Assembly (NCBI GenBank): GCA_046541575.1
Contig: JBKHDA010000001.1
Location: 1-64,000, forward strand
Reading direction: 5' to 3'
DNA from: Halanaerobium sp046541575
GTDB lineage: Bacteria; Bacillota; Halanaerobiia; Halanaerobiales; Halanaerobiaceae
Length of the DNA stretch: 64,000 bases
Shown here: piece by piece, positions 43,893 to 53,531 of the stretch
Numbering within the stretch: the first letter of the stretch is position 1
How the letters are laid out: every line of letters begins with the position of its first letter
Notes under the pieces: model-generated
What the model saw: only the letters and a program-made list of their open reading frames with translations
Database searches by the model: none
What the model was told of the DNA's origin: nothing
Translations under genes and position numbers: made by a program

Positions 43893-45590
43893 ATGAGTAA
43901 AAAGATTTTAGTTGTTGGTGGAGTGGCCGGGGGAGCAGGAACAGCAGCCAGGGCAAGAAGACTGGATGAAGATGCAGAGATCATTATGTTTGAGCGGGGG
44001 CCCCATGTTTCTTTTTCTAACTGTGCCCTGCCCTATCATTTAAGTGGAGTTGTGCAGGACTGTGATGATTTAGTTTTAATGTGTCCTTCCAAGTTTGCCG
44101 AACAGTACAATATTGATGCCAGAGTAAACAATGAAGTATTAAATATCAATAGAGAAGATAAAACTGTTGAAGTAAAAGATTTAGAAGCTGGTGCAACATA
44201 TATTGAGGATTATGATAAGCTTGTTTTATCTCCGGGAGCCAATCCAATCAAACCCGGCAGTATTAAGGGTGTAAATAATGAAAATGTCTTTACCATCCGT
44301 AATGTAGTAGATATTGATAAATTAAATCAATATGTTGAAAAAAATAATGTTGAAAATGTTGCAGTGATTGGTGCCGGTTATATCGGTGTTGAAATTGCTG
44401 AAAACTTTATTCACTCTGATAAAAATGTAGCTTTAGTAGAAGCTATGGATCAGGTTTTACAGCCTCTGGATTTTGATATGGCTCAGATTCTGCAGAAAGA
44501 ACTGCATGACAATGGGATCAATGTAGTAGTTTCTGATCCTTTAACTGAGGTGCATGATGATCATGTTGTTTTAAAATCAGGCAAAAAAATTGATGCAGAA
44601 GCAGTTGTTTTAGCAATTGGTGTCAGTCCGGAAACAGAACTGGCAGAAAGTGCAGGACTAAAAATTGGAGAAACAGGTGGAATTGAAGTAAATCACAACT
44701 ATGTAACCAGTGATCCCGATATTTATGCTGTAGGGGATGTAATTGAAGTCTATTCTAAAATAGCTCGCTGTAAAACAAGATTACCACTGGCCGGACCGGC
44801 TCAGAGACAGGCTCGTGCTGCAGCAAATCACATGTACAATATTCCGAATAAAAATAATGGAGTTATCGGTTCTTCTGTAATTAGAGCCTTTGACTATAAT
44901 GCTGCAACAACTGGCTTAAATGAAAAGCAGTTAAAAGATGCAGGAATTTCTTATGATTTTGTTTATGTAATTCCAACAGACAAAGTGGGATTAATGCCAG
45001 ATGCCAACCCACTTCACTTTAAATTACTATATGAAGTACCAACCGGTAAAGTACTGGGTGCTCAGGCTATCGGTAAAGGCAATGTAGATAAGAGAATTGA
45101 TGTGATAGCAACAGCTATTTTAATGGATGCAACAGTAGAGGATTTGACAGAATCAGAACTGGCCTATGCTCCACTATTTTCAACTCCCAGAAATGCAGTT
45201 AACCAGGCCTCTCTGGTAGCGACTAACCTGATTAATAACCGCTTCCGTCAGATACCGGTAACCGAGGTTAGAGAATTAGTAGAAAAAGATGCCTTTATTG
45301 TTGACGTTCGCGAAAAAGAAGAATATGAAATGGGTCATCTAACAAATTCCGTTAATATTCCTTTAAGTGAATTAAGGGAAAGAACAGATGAGATACCTGA
45401 AGACCAGCCGGTATATTTACACTGCCGCTCAGCTCAGAGAAGCTACAATGCCTGTCTTGCTTTACAGGGCAGAGGTTATGATAATGTAATTAATGTCTCA
45501 GGTTCATTCCTCGGCGTCTGCTGTTATGAGTATTTCTTAGATCAGACAACAGAGCGAGAAAAAATTGTAACAGAGTATAACTTTGAATAA
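43893..45590 (+). CDS. CoA-disulfide/persulfide reductase with C-terminal rhodanese domain
   Basis: 565 residues, CAGGAGGA upstream. The N-terminal flavoprotein has KILVVGGVAGGAGTAARARR (FAD), active-site Cys44 in SFSNCALPYHLSG, NAD(P) motif VAVIGAGYIGVEIAENF and YAVGDV. The rhodanese domain (about 465-560) has VDVREKEEYEMGHL and active loop HCRSAQRS with Cys511. Known homologues reduce CoA-persulfide, polysulfide or CoA disulfide with NAD(P)H. With the YeeE transporter upstream, the likely role is to reduce sulfur from imported thiosulfate or polysulfide to sulfide. Confidence 0.93.
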   Translation: MSKKILVVGGVAGGAGTAARARRLDEDAEIIMFERGPHVSFSNCALPYHLSGVVQDCDDLVLMCPSKFAEQYNIDARVNNEVLNINREDKTVEVKDLEAGATYIEDYDKLVLSPGANPIKPGSIKGVNNENVFTIRNVVDIDKLNQYVEKNNVENVAVIGAGYIGVEIAENFIHSDKNVALVEAMDQVLQPLDFDMAQILQKELHDNGINVVVSDPLTEVHDDHVVLKSGKKIDAEAVVLAIGVSPETELAESAGLKIGETGGIEVNHNYVTSDPDIYAVGDVIEVYSKIARCKTRLPLAGPAQRQARAAANHMYNIPNKNNGVIGSSVIRAFDYNAATTGLNEKQLKDAGISYDFVYVIPTDKVGLMPDANPLHFKLLYEVPTGKVLGAQAIGKGNVDKRIDVIATAILMDATVEDLTESELAYAPLFSTPRNAVNQASLVATNLINNRFRQIPVTEVRELVEKDAFIVDVREKEEYEMGHLTNSVNIPLSELRERTDEIPEDQPVYLHCRSAQRSYNACLALQGRGYDNVINVSGSFLGVCCYEYFLDQTTEREKIVTEYNFE

Positions 45591-45636
45591 AAGTTTTGCT
45601 GAAAAGATAAATTAATAAAATAATGTTTGAGAAATT

Positions 45637-45686
45637 AAAAAGTCCGTTTAACTGGAGCTTAAAATCTGCAGCTGAACGGACTTTTT
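45637..45686 (+). terminator. Terminator of the sulfur operon
   Basis: AAAAAGTCCGTT pairs with AACGGACTTTTT, with inner CTG/CAG pairs. Confidence 0.9.
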
Positions 45687-45770
45687 ATTTAAGATCAGTA
45701 ATATTTTAATAAATTTTATTTTATTAGATTTAATTATTTTTTTGAAGCTTATTTTTAAGCATTTGTTTTT

Positions 45771-45792
45771 CATAATATCCTCATAATATCCT
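45771..45792. repeat. 11-bp tandem duplication
   Basis: CATAATATCCT occurs twice in a row. Around it the 45690-45940 gap is AT-rich with no frame; one repeat arm lies at 45844. Confidence 0.6.
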
Positions 45793-45843
45793 CATTTTTT
45801 TTACTCTCTTTAAAAACTAAAGCCAAAAATGGTAAAATTTTCT

Positions 45844-45857
45844 AAGTACCCGGTACC
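45844..45857. repeat. GGTACC-type repeat, single right arm
   Basis: AAGTACCCGGTACC matches the right arm of the intact copies at 14610 and 37235. No left arm is present. Confidence 0.6.
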
Positions 45858-45943
45858 TATTTTTTTAAAATTAAGGCAGGTAAAGGTACCGATTATCTTG
45901 AATATATTATATAGAGAAAAGAGACAGAGAAAGGAAGATTTAT

Positions 45944-46714
45944 TTGCGACAAAAAAATACATATTTAGCTTTATTTTTAAAGTCAATCCCGATTGGTCTG
46001 GCAAATACTCTGCCCGGGGTCAGTGGGGGAACTATCGCCTTAGTTTTAAATATTTATGAAACTTTAATTAATGCTATTAAAGATCTTAAAATCAAAAAGC
46101 TGAGCTTTATTGGTCTGGGAGCAGTGCTGGGAGTTCTTATTGGCTCGGCAGTAATCACTGATTTTTATGCTTCTAATCCCTTAATGGTAAATTATTTTTT
46201 ATTTGGACTGGTAATTACTTCAGCTCACTCGACCTACAGAAAAATTGGCAGTTTTAGTTTTTTAAAACTGCTTTTTATGCTTTTAGCATTTGCACTGGCT
46301 TTATTTTTCTCCCGCGAAATCCAGCTTGGTTTTATTAATGCTCAGGGTTTGATGCTCTTTTTCATTGCTGGTTTTTTTGGCAGTATTGCTATGATTTTAC
46401 CGGGGATCAGCGGTGGGACGCTTTTAATTTTAATGGGGGTTTATCATCCAATCTTAGCTGCAGTTAATAATTTAGAAATAATAACCCTTTTAGTTTTTGG
46501 AATTGGTATGGGAGCTGGACTTTTAGTTTTTGCCTGGCTTTTTTCCTATCTGCTTAAAAAACATCAGGCTAAAATTATGGTAGTTTTGACCGGTTTGATT
46601 TTAGGTTCAGCAGCTGCAGTTTTTCCGGCTCGACTGGAAATTGCAGGTTTTATAGCCTTTGCTGCAGGAGCAGTTTTGATAATTATTTTAGAGATCATCG
46701 GTAAAAATACTTAA
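45944..46714 (+). CDS. DUF368 membrane protein, likely undecaprenyl-phosphate transporter (PopT type)
   Basis: 256 residues, TTG start with AAGGAAG. About eight helices in two halves, each with the family's glycine motif: PGVSGGTIALVLNIYE (about 24) and PGISGGTLLILMGVYH (about 148). DUF368 proteins of other bacteria recycle the lipid carrier undecaprenyl phosphate across the membrane. It is followed 16 bases later by the AddB-like gene. Confidence 0.88.
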   Translation: MRQKNTYLALFLKSIPIGLANTLPGVSGGTIALVLNIYETLINAIKDLKIKKLSFIGLGAVLGVLIGSAVITDFYASNPLMVNYFLFGLVITSAHSTYRKIGSFSFLKLLFMLLAFALALFFSREIQLGFINAQGLMLFFIAGFFGSIAMILPGISGGTLLILMGVYHPILAAVNNLEIITLLVFGIGMGAGLLVFAWLFSYLLKKHQAKIMVVLTGLILGSAAAVFPARLEIAGFIAFAAGAVLIIILEIIGKNT

Positions 46715-46730
46715 ATGAGGATGAATAATT

Positions 46731-49331
46731 GTGGACTTTAAATATTATAATTATCAGCAGAATTTATTTAAAGAAATTATAAGCCGGGAGGCAGAAGTTT
46801 ATCTTTTTAAAAATTATCAGGATTTAAAAGAGGCGGTTAGAGTTTATCAGCCTGAGCCTCTGCAGAAGCAGAGTTTATTTTTGACCATCAGGGAATTTAA
46901 AGAGAGGCTTTTCAGCAGTGACAAAATACTGATTAAAGAAGAAAAATTACCTTTAATCTTATTTTCAATACTGACTGCAGCAGAAAAGAATGAGCTCAGT
47001 CTTGACAGTTATCAGGACATTTATCAGTTTTCTCAGCGCTTTTTCTCTTATTTCAAGCTGCTTCAGGATTATAAAATTGAGGAATTTAAAGGACTGACTC
47101 TTTGGCAAAAAAAGAGAGTCAAAAGATTAAACCGAATCAAAAAAAGATATCAAAATAAAATTAGTGAGCTGGGATATATAGATAAGCTGACTTTAAAAGA
47201 AGAAAAAAATTTAAACTCTGATTTTTTAAATGATTATCAAAAAATTAATTTCTTCAATATTTTAGATTATAATCCATTCTTTAAAGATCTGCTGCAGGAA
47301 TTGAGTCAGAAATTCAAAGTGGAGCTGCATCTACAGCTTAAAAAAGGGGATTTTGATGAAGATAAATTGATGCTTAAAGAGATTTCTGCCCCTGCTTTTG
47401 AAAGGAATAAAATTGAAATTAGAAAAAGTAATTCAACTTTAAAAAGTCTGGCTGCACTTTTAAATGAATTATCTCAAAGTGAAATAAAAACTGAAGTTAT
47501 TGATCCCGCTGAAGAAATCGAAACAGCTGATATTATGAGTCAAAAGTTAAATGTATCTAAATATATGAATTATCAAGAAACAGAAGTTTATACTTTTCTA
47601 GAAAGCCTTTATCATCTTTATCAGCAGGGGAAAAAGGGTACAGAGGTTTTAATTGAAGTTAAGGAATTGTATTCTTTAACGGCCCAAAAATTATTTAGAG
47701 GCTGGCTTAATCTGGATGCAGATGCTCTGCTGCAGATAAAAAATGTTATCAGAGAAGACTATTATTATCTTGATCAGGATTTGATTGAGCAGAAACTACC
47801 CTCATTAAAAAAATTATTAGTTTTTCTAAAGGAAATCAGAAAAATCAGGGATATACAAGGACTGCTTAATTTAATAGGGAGTATTTCTGATTTTCTGCTG
47901 CATGATCAGGCCAAGGAGATAGCAGAAAAATTTAATGACAGCTTACTAGAGCTTAAGAGTATTGAAGAAATGGGGATTGTAAACAGCTGGCAGGATTATT
48001 ATTCTGATCGGGGAGCCGGTTTATTTGCCCTATTTTTAAATCATCTTAAATATAAAAGCTTTTCCATTCCTGCAGATCAGGAGGCAGTAAACTTTTTGAA
48101 TTCCGACAGCGCTGTTCAGTCTAAAAGAAAAAAACTGCTTTTAAACAGCTGTATTCAGCAAAATTTTGCTATCAAAAAAGATGGACTTTTTTTCTTAACT
48201 GAAAAACAGCTTCAAAATAATGGTCTGCAGCTTAAACACAAAAAACTACTTTTAAAAAGATATAATTTTCTGCGCCATATTTTCAACAGTGAGAAAGCGG
48301 TAATTTTTACTGTAGAAAATGAAGAGCAAAATATTTCTCCTGCAGTTATTTTAGAGGAACTAGCCTTAGAATACAAGCTGAATTTTAAGGAAAATAAATT
48401 AAAAGATCTGAGTGAAAAAGAAATTTTAAATAATTTATTTAATTTTAATTCAGAGGCAGAGCTTAAAGTTTATGATTCAGCCGATTTTAATCAGGAAATG
48501 CCGCTGGAAAAAGAGGATTTTGGAACTTCTTTTAACTTTAGTTATTATAAATATAAATATCTAAAAGACTGTTATCACCGTTTTTATTTAGAACAGCTGG
48601 CCAAACTGGATACAGCTTTAGAAATTAACCCCTCACTTTCTTTAATGGCTCTTGGAATTTTAACTCACGAGATATTTGGAGAATTAATGATTTATGCCAG
48701 AAAAAAAAGAATTTCTCCATCTGAAATTCCTGCTTATATAAGAAAAAAAATAATTAAAAAAGCAATTAAAGCAAATGAACTTAGAATAGATAAGGATTAC
48801 TTGAATTATTATAATCAGGTTATTTTTAAAAGTCTGGAGAAATCATTTATCCATTTTGCTGAGCTGCTCCAGAAATATTTACCACAGGACTATAGTAATA
48901 TTTTAGTTGAGTGGCCTGAGTGGAATCAAAAGCTGCAGCGATATTTTAGAGCTGCTGAAACGGACTTTTATCTCTCAGGTAGAATTGACCTTCTGTTGTT
49001 AGATGAAAATCAATATTTTATTATTGATTTTAAAACAGGCAGTGGTGATTCAAAACAGCTGGATTTTTATTCGCTGATGCTCAGACAAAATTACGAGGAA
49101 GAACTGCCTTCAGAAAGCCGCAAAGCCATTTATAATGTTTTTGATGAAGATTTTGAACACTCCTATCATAAAATAGAAAAAGAGGATCAGCTGGGAGCTG
49201 AGCTTGAAGAACTGAGCCGTCATCTTTTTGCAGCAGGAGTTTATCAGCGTATATATAAGAGCCGCTGTCAGCGCTGTCCTTACAAATCTATCTGTAGAGT
49301 GGAGGTTAAAAACAATGAAAAAAGTTATTAA
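46731..49331 (+). CDS. AddB-like PD-(D/E)XK nuclease with iron-sulfur cysteines
   Basis: 866 residues, GTG start. The C-terminal domain has the PD-(D/E)XK core (GRIDLLLLDENQYFIIDFKTG, about 750-770) framed by cysteines: Cys614 (KDCYHRF) and CQRCPYKSIC (846, 849, 855), the four [4Fe-4S] ligands known from AddB. The long N-terminal part shows no Walker A box I can see, unlike Bacillus AddB, and is poorly conserved. It overlaps the next gene, an AddA-like helicase-nuclease, by 17 bases. The pair should process double-strand breaks for recombination. Confidence 0.83.
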   Translation: MDFKYYNYQQNLFKEIISREAEVYLFKNYQDLKEAVRVYQPEPLQKQSLFLTIREFKERLFSSDKILIKEEKLPLILFSILTAAEKNELSLDSYQDIYQFSQRFFSYFKLLQDYKIEEFKGLTLWQKKRVKRLNRIKKRYQNKISELGYIDKLTLKEEKNLNSDFLNDYQKINFFNILDYNPFFKDLLQELSQKFKVELHLQLKKGDFDEDKLMLKEISAPAFERNKIEIRKSNSTLKSLAALLNELSQSEIKTEVIDPAEEIETADIMSQKLNVSKYMNYQETEVYTFLESLYHLYQQGKKGTEVLIEVKELYSLTAQKLFRGWLNLDADALLQIKNVIREDYYYLDQDLIEQKLPSLKKLLVFLKEIRKIRDIQGLLNLIGSISDFLLHDQAKEIAEKFNDSLLELKSIEEMGIVNSWQDYYSDRGAGLFALFLNHLKYKSFSIPADQEAVNFLNSDSAVQSKRKKLLLNSCIQQNFAIKKDGLFFLTEKQLQNNGLQLKHKKLLLKRYNFLRHIFNSEKAVIFTVENEEQNISPAVILEELALEYKLNFKENKLKDLSEKEILNNLFNFNSEAELKVYDSADFNQEMPLEKEDFGTSFNFSYYKYKYLKDCYHRFYLEQLAKLDTALEINPSLSLMALGILTHEIFGELMIYARKKRISPSEIPAYIRKKIIKKAIKANELRIDKDYLNYYNQVIFKSLEKSFIHFAELLQKYLPQDYSNILVEWPEWNQKLQRYFRAAETDFYLSGRIDLLLLDENQYFIIDFKTGSGDSKQLDFYSLMLRQNYEEELPSESRKAIYNVFDEDFEHSYHKIEKEDQLGAELEELSRHLFAAGVYQRIYKSRCQRCPYKSICRVEVKNNEKSY

Positions 49332-52300
49332 AGCCAGTGCAGGTACGGGAAAAACTTATAGATTATCTTTAGAGTACCTGGCTGCACTTTTAAATGATAT
49401 AGATTTCTCAGAAATTATAGTTATGACTTTCACAAAAAAGGCAACAGCTGAGATCAAAAATCGAATACTCAAACACTTAAGGGCCATTATTACTGCTAAT
49501 GCAGAAAAAGATAATATAATTAATTCTTTAAAAAAGATTTACCCTGAGCTTAAAATTGAAAAAAATAAGTTAGAAAAAATCTATAAGAAAATGATTTTTA
49601 ATGATGAGGATATCAAGATTTACACAATTGATGCCTTTACCAACCAGATATTTAATAGAGGTATTGCTCCTTTTTTAGAGATCTATAATTATCAGATTAT
49701 AGATGACAGCCAGAATAGAGAAATTATTGAAGAGTTATTAAAAATAATTTTAAATAATGAAAATTATTATCAGAGACTTCAGAACTTTTTAGAAAATAAT
49801 TCTGCTCGTGATCTGGATCCCTACTTAAATTTCATTAAAGAAATTGTAAATAATGCCTGGAAATTTATGCTTTTAGAATCTGAAAGCAGAGAAAAATTGC
49901 CTCAGTCTGATATAGTAGAACTATTTGAAAGCAGTTATCAGACTCTAAAGTCACTGGCTGAGGTAAAAGGTGAGGAGTTTTCTGCATCTTATTTTGTTAA
50001 AGATGGACGCCCATTTTTTGAACAGTATCCTGATTTAAAAACTGAAGCGGCAAAAAAGAAATTTCTTTACAGAAGAAAAAATTATTTATTAAATAAAAGC
50101 TATTGGAACGGCAATAAGCTGCGCTCTAAAAAAACGAATGAAATAAAAGAAAAATTGGAATTTGAATATAATTTATTTAGAAAAAAACTAGCTGTCGAAG
50201 TTTTTAATCAGGAGGTTATACCTGCAGAAAAAGAAATTATTGATTTTGCTGAGCTGGTTTTATCTATTTATGAAGATCTAAAATTTAAAAGTAGAAAATT
50301 CACTCATGCTGATATCAGCAACTACACATTTAAATATTTAAAAAGCAGAGAAATTGGACTAATTGAAGACGGCAGGGCTTCTGATTATCTGCTGGATATT
50401 TTAGGGGGGGAATATAAGGCTCTTTTTATAGACGAATTTCAGGACACCAGCATTCTGCAGTGGAAAATTCTGCAGCCTCTGATTAAAAAGGCGGATAATT
50501 TTATAGCTGTTGGTGATGAAAAACAGTCAATTTACGGCTGGAGGGGAGGAGAGAAAAAACTCTTTGCTTCTCTGGCAGATATCATTGATGCTGAGAGTGA
50601 ACGTCTGGAGAACTGTTATCGCAGTGACCGGAATATAATTAATTTGCTCAATGCTTTCTTTTCTGATGCCGAAGTTGACTGGGAATATCATTCTGTAGAG
50701 TCAGTGTCAGAAGCTGCTGGATTGACTGAAGTGCTCTATGGAGGCAGTTCTGCCTATTATAATACTGATACTAAAAAATTTGCAGGGCTGGCAGAGGAAA
50801 AGCAGAAAGAGATTGAAGAATTAAACTCTCAGATTGAGGGTGATTTAGCAGCTGTAATAGCAGCAGATATCAAAGAAAACTATTCAGCCGATTTTAGTCA
50901 GGTGAGTGTGCTGGCCCGGACAGCAAAAGAATTAAATTTAATTGCTGATAAGCTGGAAGCAGAAAAGATTCCTTATATTTTAGAAAATAGAAATTCACTT
51001 TTAGATGCTTCACTGCCAGCTGCTCTATCAGATTTCCTTCATTTTGCAGCTTACAGAGATTTTTATTATCTGCTTAAATTTTTACGGAGTGATCTGATTA
51101 AATTAAGCCAGCAAAATTTAAAGCTGCTGCTGAAAAAGCAGTCAGAAATTAAAAAATATTTTAACTCAGACGGAGCTGAACTACCGGAATTTACCGAAGA
51201 AAAAAACGAGTTTAATCAACTTTTAACTAAAATTAAAACAGCAGTTAATTTAGATTACCAGGGGCTGATCAATTTTCTTTATCAGAAAACTGAAGTTATC
51301 AGACTGGCATCTGATAACAGTCTGGCTTTGAAAAATATTTACAGCTTTTTTAAAATCTTAAATTCCTTTTCTTCACTTAAAAATTTGCTTAATTATTTAG
51401 ATCAAAATAGAGACAGTGAAGAATTAAAACAGAAAAAGGTAGAAAATAAAGAAGCTGTTACCTTAATGACCATTCATCAAGCTAAAGGTCTCTCACTGCC
51501 TGTGGAATATTTTTACTGGAATCCCGGCCGCAGGGTTGGCAGAGATGGGGCTGGAATCAACTTCTATCTTGATTTTGATGATGAATATCAAAACCTAAAT
51601 AATTATCTCTTTATTCAAAATGAATATCTACCAATTTTAGACTGGCTGGATTATGACTTTAAAGAGAAAGCAGAAAAAAAAGAGGAAATGGAAGAAATTA
51701 ATAATCTCTATGTAGCTTTAAGCAGGGCAGAAAGTGATCTGCATCTTTATGTAGAAGCACCACGCAAAATCAAGCCTGATAAAGCTCTGATGTGGTCAGG
51801 CAGCAGCTATGATTATTACGAAAAAATGCTTTTGAATTCTGTTAAAGCAGATAATTTATTGGGGCTGCTGCAGCCTGAACTTAATGGTCAATCAAGGTCT
51901 GGGAAAGACGTAAAAGTTGAGCAGGATTATAAACTAGCTGAATTAAATAAGTATTTAAAACAAAAAGCAGATTCTTTGTCACTGGAAAAAGAAAATGAAA
52001 ATAAAAAATATAAATATTTTCAAAAACAGGCTGATGGTTTAAAAATTACAGAAAGCAAGATTAAAGGTCTGGCTCTTCATTATTATCTGGAAAATATAAA
52101 ATATAACAGGGAAAAGGAAAAACTTTCTGCCTGCAGACTGCTTAAAAGTAAATATGGAAATTTACTGGGCTCAGATAAAATAGCTCAGATAATTAAAAAA
52201 GGAAATCAATTTATTGATTCAGAACCTGAATTATTTTCTGAAAAATATCAGGTTTTTAATGAATATTTATTAAAAGAAAAAACCGATAATGGCGAAAGAA

Positions 52301-52470
52301 ATTACCGTATTGACCGGCTGCTGGTTGATCACCAAAATAAAATAGTTAAAATAATAGATTATAAAAGTGGGAGCTATAGAGATCCAGCCCAGCTTCAAAA
52401 ATACAGAGAACTTTTAGGAAGAGAACTTAATTCCAGCTGGGAAATTGAAGCTCAATTTTTAGATATTTAA
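49315..52470 (+). CDS. AddA-like UvrD-family helicase-nuclease
   Basis: 1051 residues from ATG 49315 (GGAGGT upstream, within the end of the AddB-like gene). Helicase motifs in order: ASAGTGKTYRLSLEYL (Walker A), MTFTKKATAEIKNRI, LFIDEFQDTSILQW (Walker B near 373), GDEKQSIYGWRGGE, ENCYRSDRNII, TLMTIHQAKGLSLPVEYF and LYVALSRAESDLHLY. A C-terminal RecB-type nuclease (IDRLLVDHQNKIVKIIDYKSG) ends the protein. Both nucleases of an AddAB complex are thus present. Divergent enough that automatic tools may only call it UvrD-like. Confidence 0.87.
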   Translation: MKKVIKASAGTGKTYRLSLEYLAALLNDIDFSEIIVMTFTKKATAEIKNRILKHLRAIITANAEKDNIINSLKKIYPELKIEKNKLEKIYKKMIFNDEDIKIYTIDAFTNQIFNRGIAPFLEIYNYQIIDDSQNREIIEELLKIILNNENYYQRLQNFLENNSARDLDPYLNFIKEIVNNAWKFMLLESESREKLPQSDIVELFESSYQTLKSLAEVKGEEFSASYFVKDGRPFFEQYPDLKTEAAKKKFLYRRKNYLLNKSYWNGNKLRSKKTNEIKEKLEFEYNLFRKKLAVEVFNQEVIPAEKEIIDFAELVLSIYEDLKFKSRKFTHADISNYTFKYLKSREIGLIEDGRASDYLLDILGGEYKALFIDEFQDTSILQWKILQPLIKKADNFIAVGDEKQSIYGWRGGEKKLFASLADIIDAESERLENCYRSDRNIINLLNAFFSDAEVDWEYHSVESVSEAAGLTEVLYGGSSAYYNTDTKKFAGLAEEKQKEIEELNSQIEGDLAAVIAADIKENYSADFSQVSVLARTAKELNLIADKLEAEKIPYILENRNSLLDASLPAALSDFLHFAAYRDFYYLLKFLRSDLIKLSQQNLKLLLKKQSEIKKYFNSDGAELPEFTEEKNEFNQLLTKIKTAVNLDYQGLINFLYQKTEVIRLASDNSLALKNIYSFFKILNSFSSLKNLLNYLDQNRDSEELKQKKVENKEAVTLMTIHQAKGLSLPVEYFYWNPGRRVGRDGAGINFYLDFDDEYQNLNNYLFIQNEYLPILDWLDYDFKEKAEKKEEMEEINNLYVALSRAESDLHLYVEAPRKIKPDKALMWSGSSYDYYEKMLLNSVKADNLLGLLQPELNGQSRSGKDVKVEQDYKLAELNKYLKQKADSLSLEKENENKKYKYFQKQADGLKITESKIKGLALHYYLENIKYNREKEKLSACRLLKSKYGNLLGSDKIAQIIKKGNQFIDSEPELFSEKYQVFNEYLLKEKTDNGERNYRIDRLLVDHQNKIVKIIDYKSGSYRDPAQLQKYRELLGRELNSSWEIEAQFLDI

Positions 52471-52591
52471 ATTTGTTAATTAATTAATATATATTTGAGC
52501 TAAAATTGTTTATAATTATATAAGTAAGAAAAGTTAATAAACAGTTTATTTAAAATTATTTATTATAAGTAAAATCAGAAAGGGTGATTTA

Positions 52592-53332
52592 ATGAAAATT
52601 GTACTGGTCAGGCATGGGGAAAGCAAGTGGAACTTAGCCAACAAATTCACAGGCTGGACAGATGTTGATTTAAGTGAACAGGGGGTTAAAGAGGCAGAGG
52701 AAGCAGGTAAATTATTAAAAGAAGAAGGTTTTAGCTTTGATCTTGCTTATACCTCATATTTAAAAAGAGCAACAAAAACTTTAAATATAATTTTAGATAT
52801 TATGGATTTACACTGGATTCCTGTAATCAAATCCTGGAAGCTAAATGAACGTCATTATGGTGCTCTTCAGGGTTTAAACAAAGCCGAAACAGCAGAAAAA
52901 GAAGGAGCCGAACAGGTTCATATCTGGCGCCGCAGCTTTGATACTCCACCACCTGCTTTAGATAAAGATGATGAGAGATATCCCGGAAATGAAGAAAAGT
53001 ATGCAGATTTAAGTGAAAATGAGCTGCCGACTGCAGAAAGTTTAAAAATGACTATTGAGAGAGTTATGCCCTACTGGGAAAATGAAATTGTACCCAGAAT
53101 GGAAGCGGGGAAAAAAATAATAATTTCTGCTCATGGAAATAGTTTAAGGGCTCTTGTTAAGCACTTAGATGATATTTCTGATGAGGATATTTCTTCCTTA
53201 AACATTCCAACAGGAAGGCCTCTAGTTTATGAATTTGATCAGGAGTTGAATGTTCAGGATAAGTATTATCTAGGAGATCAGCAAGAAATAGAGAAGGAAA
53301 TGAATAAGGTTAAAAATCAGGCAAAAAAATAA
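52592..53332 (+). CDS. gpmA: 2,3-bisphosphoglycerate-dependent phosphoglycerate mutase
   Basis: 246 residues, AAAGGGTG upstream. VLVRHGESKWNLANKFTGWTDVDLSEQG holds the phosphorylated His8; LNERHYGALQGLNKAET and ISAHGNSLRALVKHL (second catalytic His) follow. Full length for the family. It interconverts 3- and 2-phosphoglycerate in glycolysis. It has no operon partner. Confidence 0.96.
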   Translation: MKIVLVRHGESKWNLANKFTGWTDVDLSEQGVKEAEEAGKLLKEEGFSFDLAYTSYLKRATKTLNIILDIMDLHWIPVIKSWKLNERHYGALQGLNKAETAEKEGAEQVHIWRRSFDTPPPALDKDDERYPGNEEKYADLSENELPTAESLKMTIERVMPYWENEIVPRMEAGKKIIISAHGNSLRALVKHLDDISDEDISSLNIPTGRPLVYEFDQELNVQDKYYLGDQQEIEKEMNKVKNQAKK

Positions 53333-53451
53333 TTTAATCTAAATTTAATTTTTGCTTAATTTTTCTTTAATTTCTCTCTGTTATATTAAAATTGTAAGTA
53401 AAAAAAGCTAAAACTAAAAGCAGAAAGATAATTCCTTCCTAAGATATTATA

Positions 53452-53479
53452 TTCCCCGCCTGCAGATTAGGGTGGGGAA
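53452..53479 (+). promoter_or_regulatory. GC-rich hairpin before the HtrA gene
   Basis: TTCCCCGCC pairs with GGGTGGGGAA across a 9-base loop, about 50 bases upstream of the start. No T-run follows, so it is more likely a leader structure or operator than a terminator. Confidence 0.45.
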
Positions 53480-53531
53480 ATAATCATTAAAGTCTATTTG
53501 TTTAAATAATAATTAAAGGATGGTGTTAGTA

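Noticed and set aside
45829..46059. 76-codon frame before the DUF368 gene
   Set aside because: It starts in a repeat arm and overlaps the well-supported DUF368 frame in another phase.
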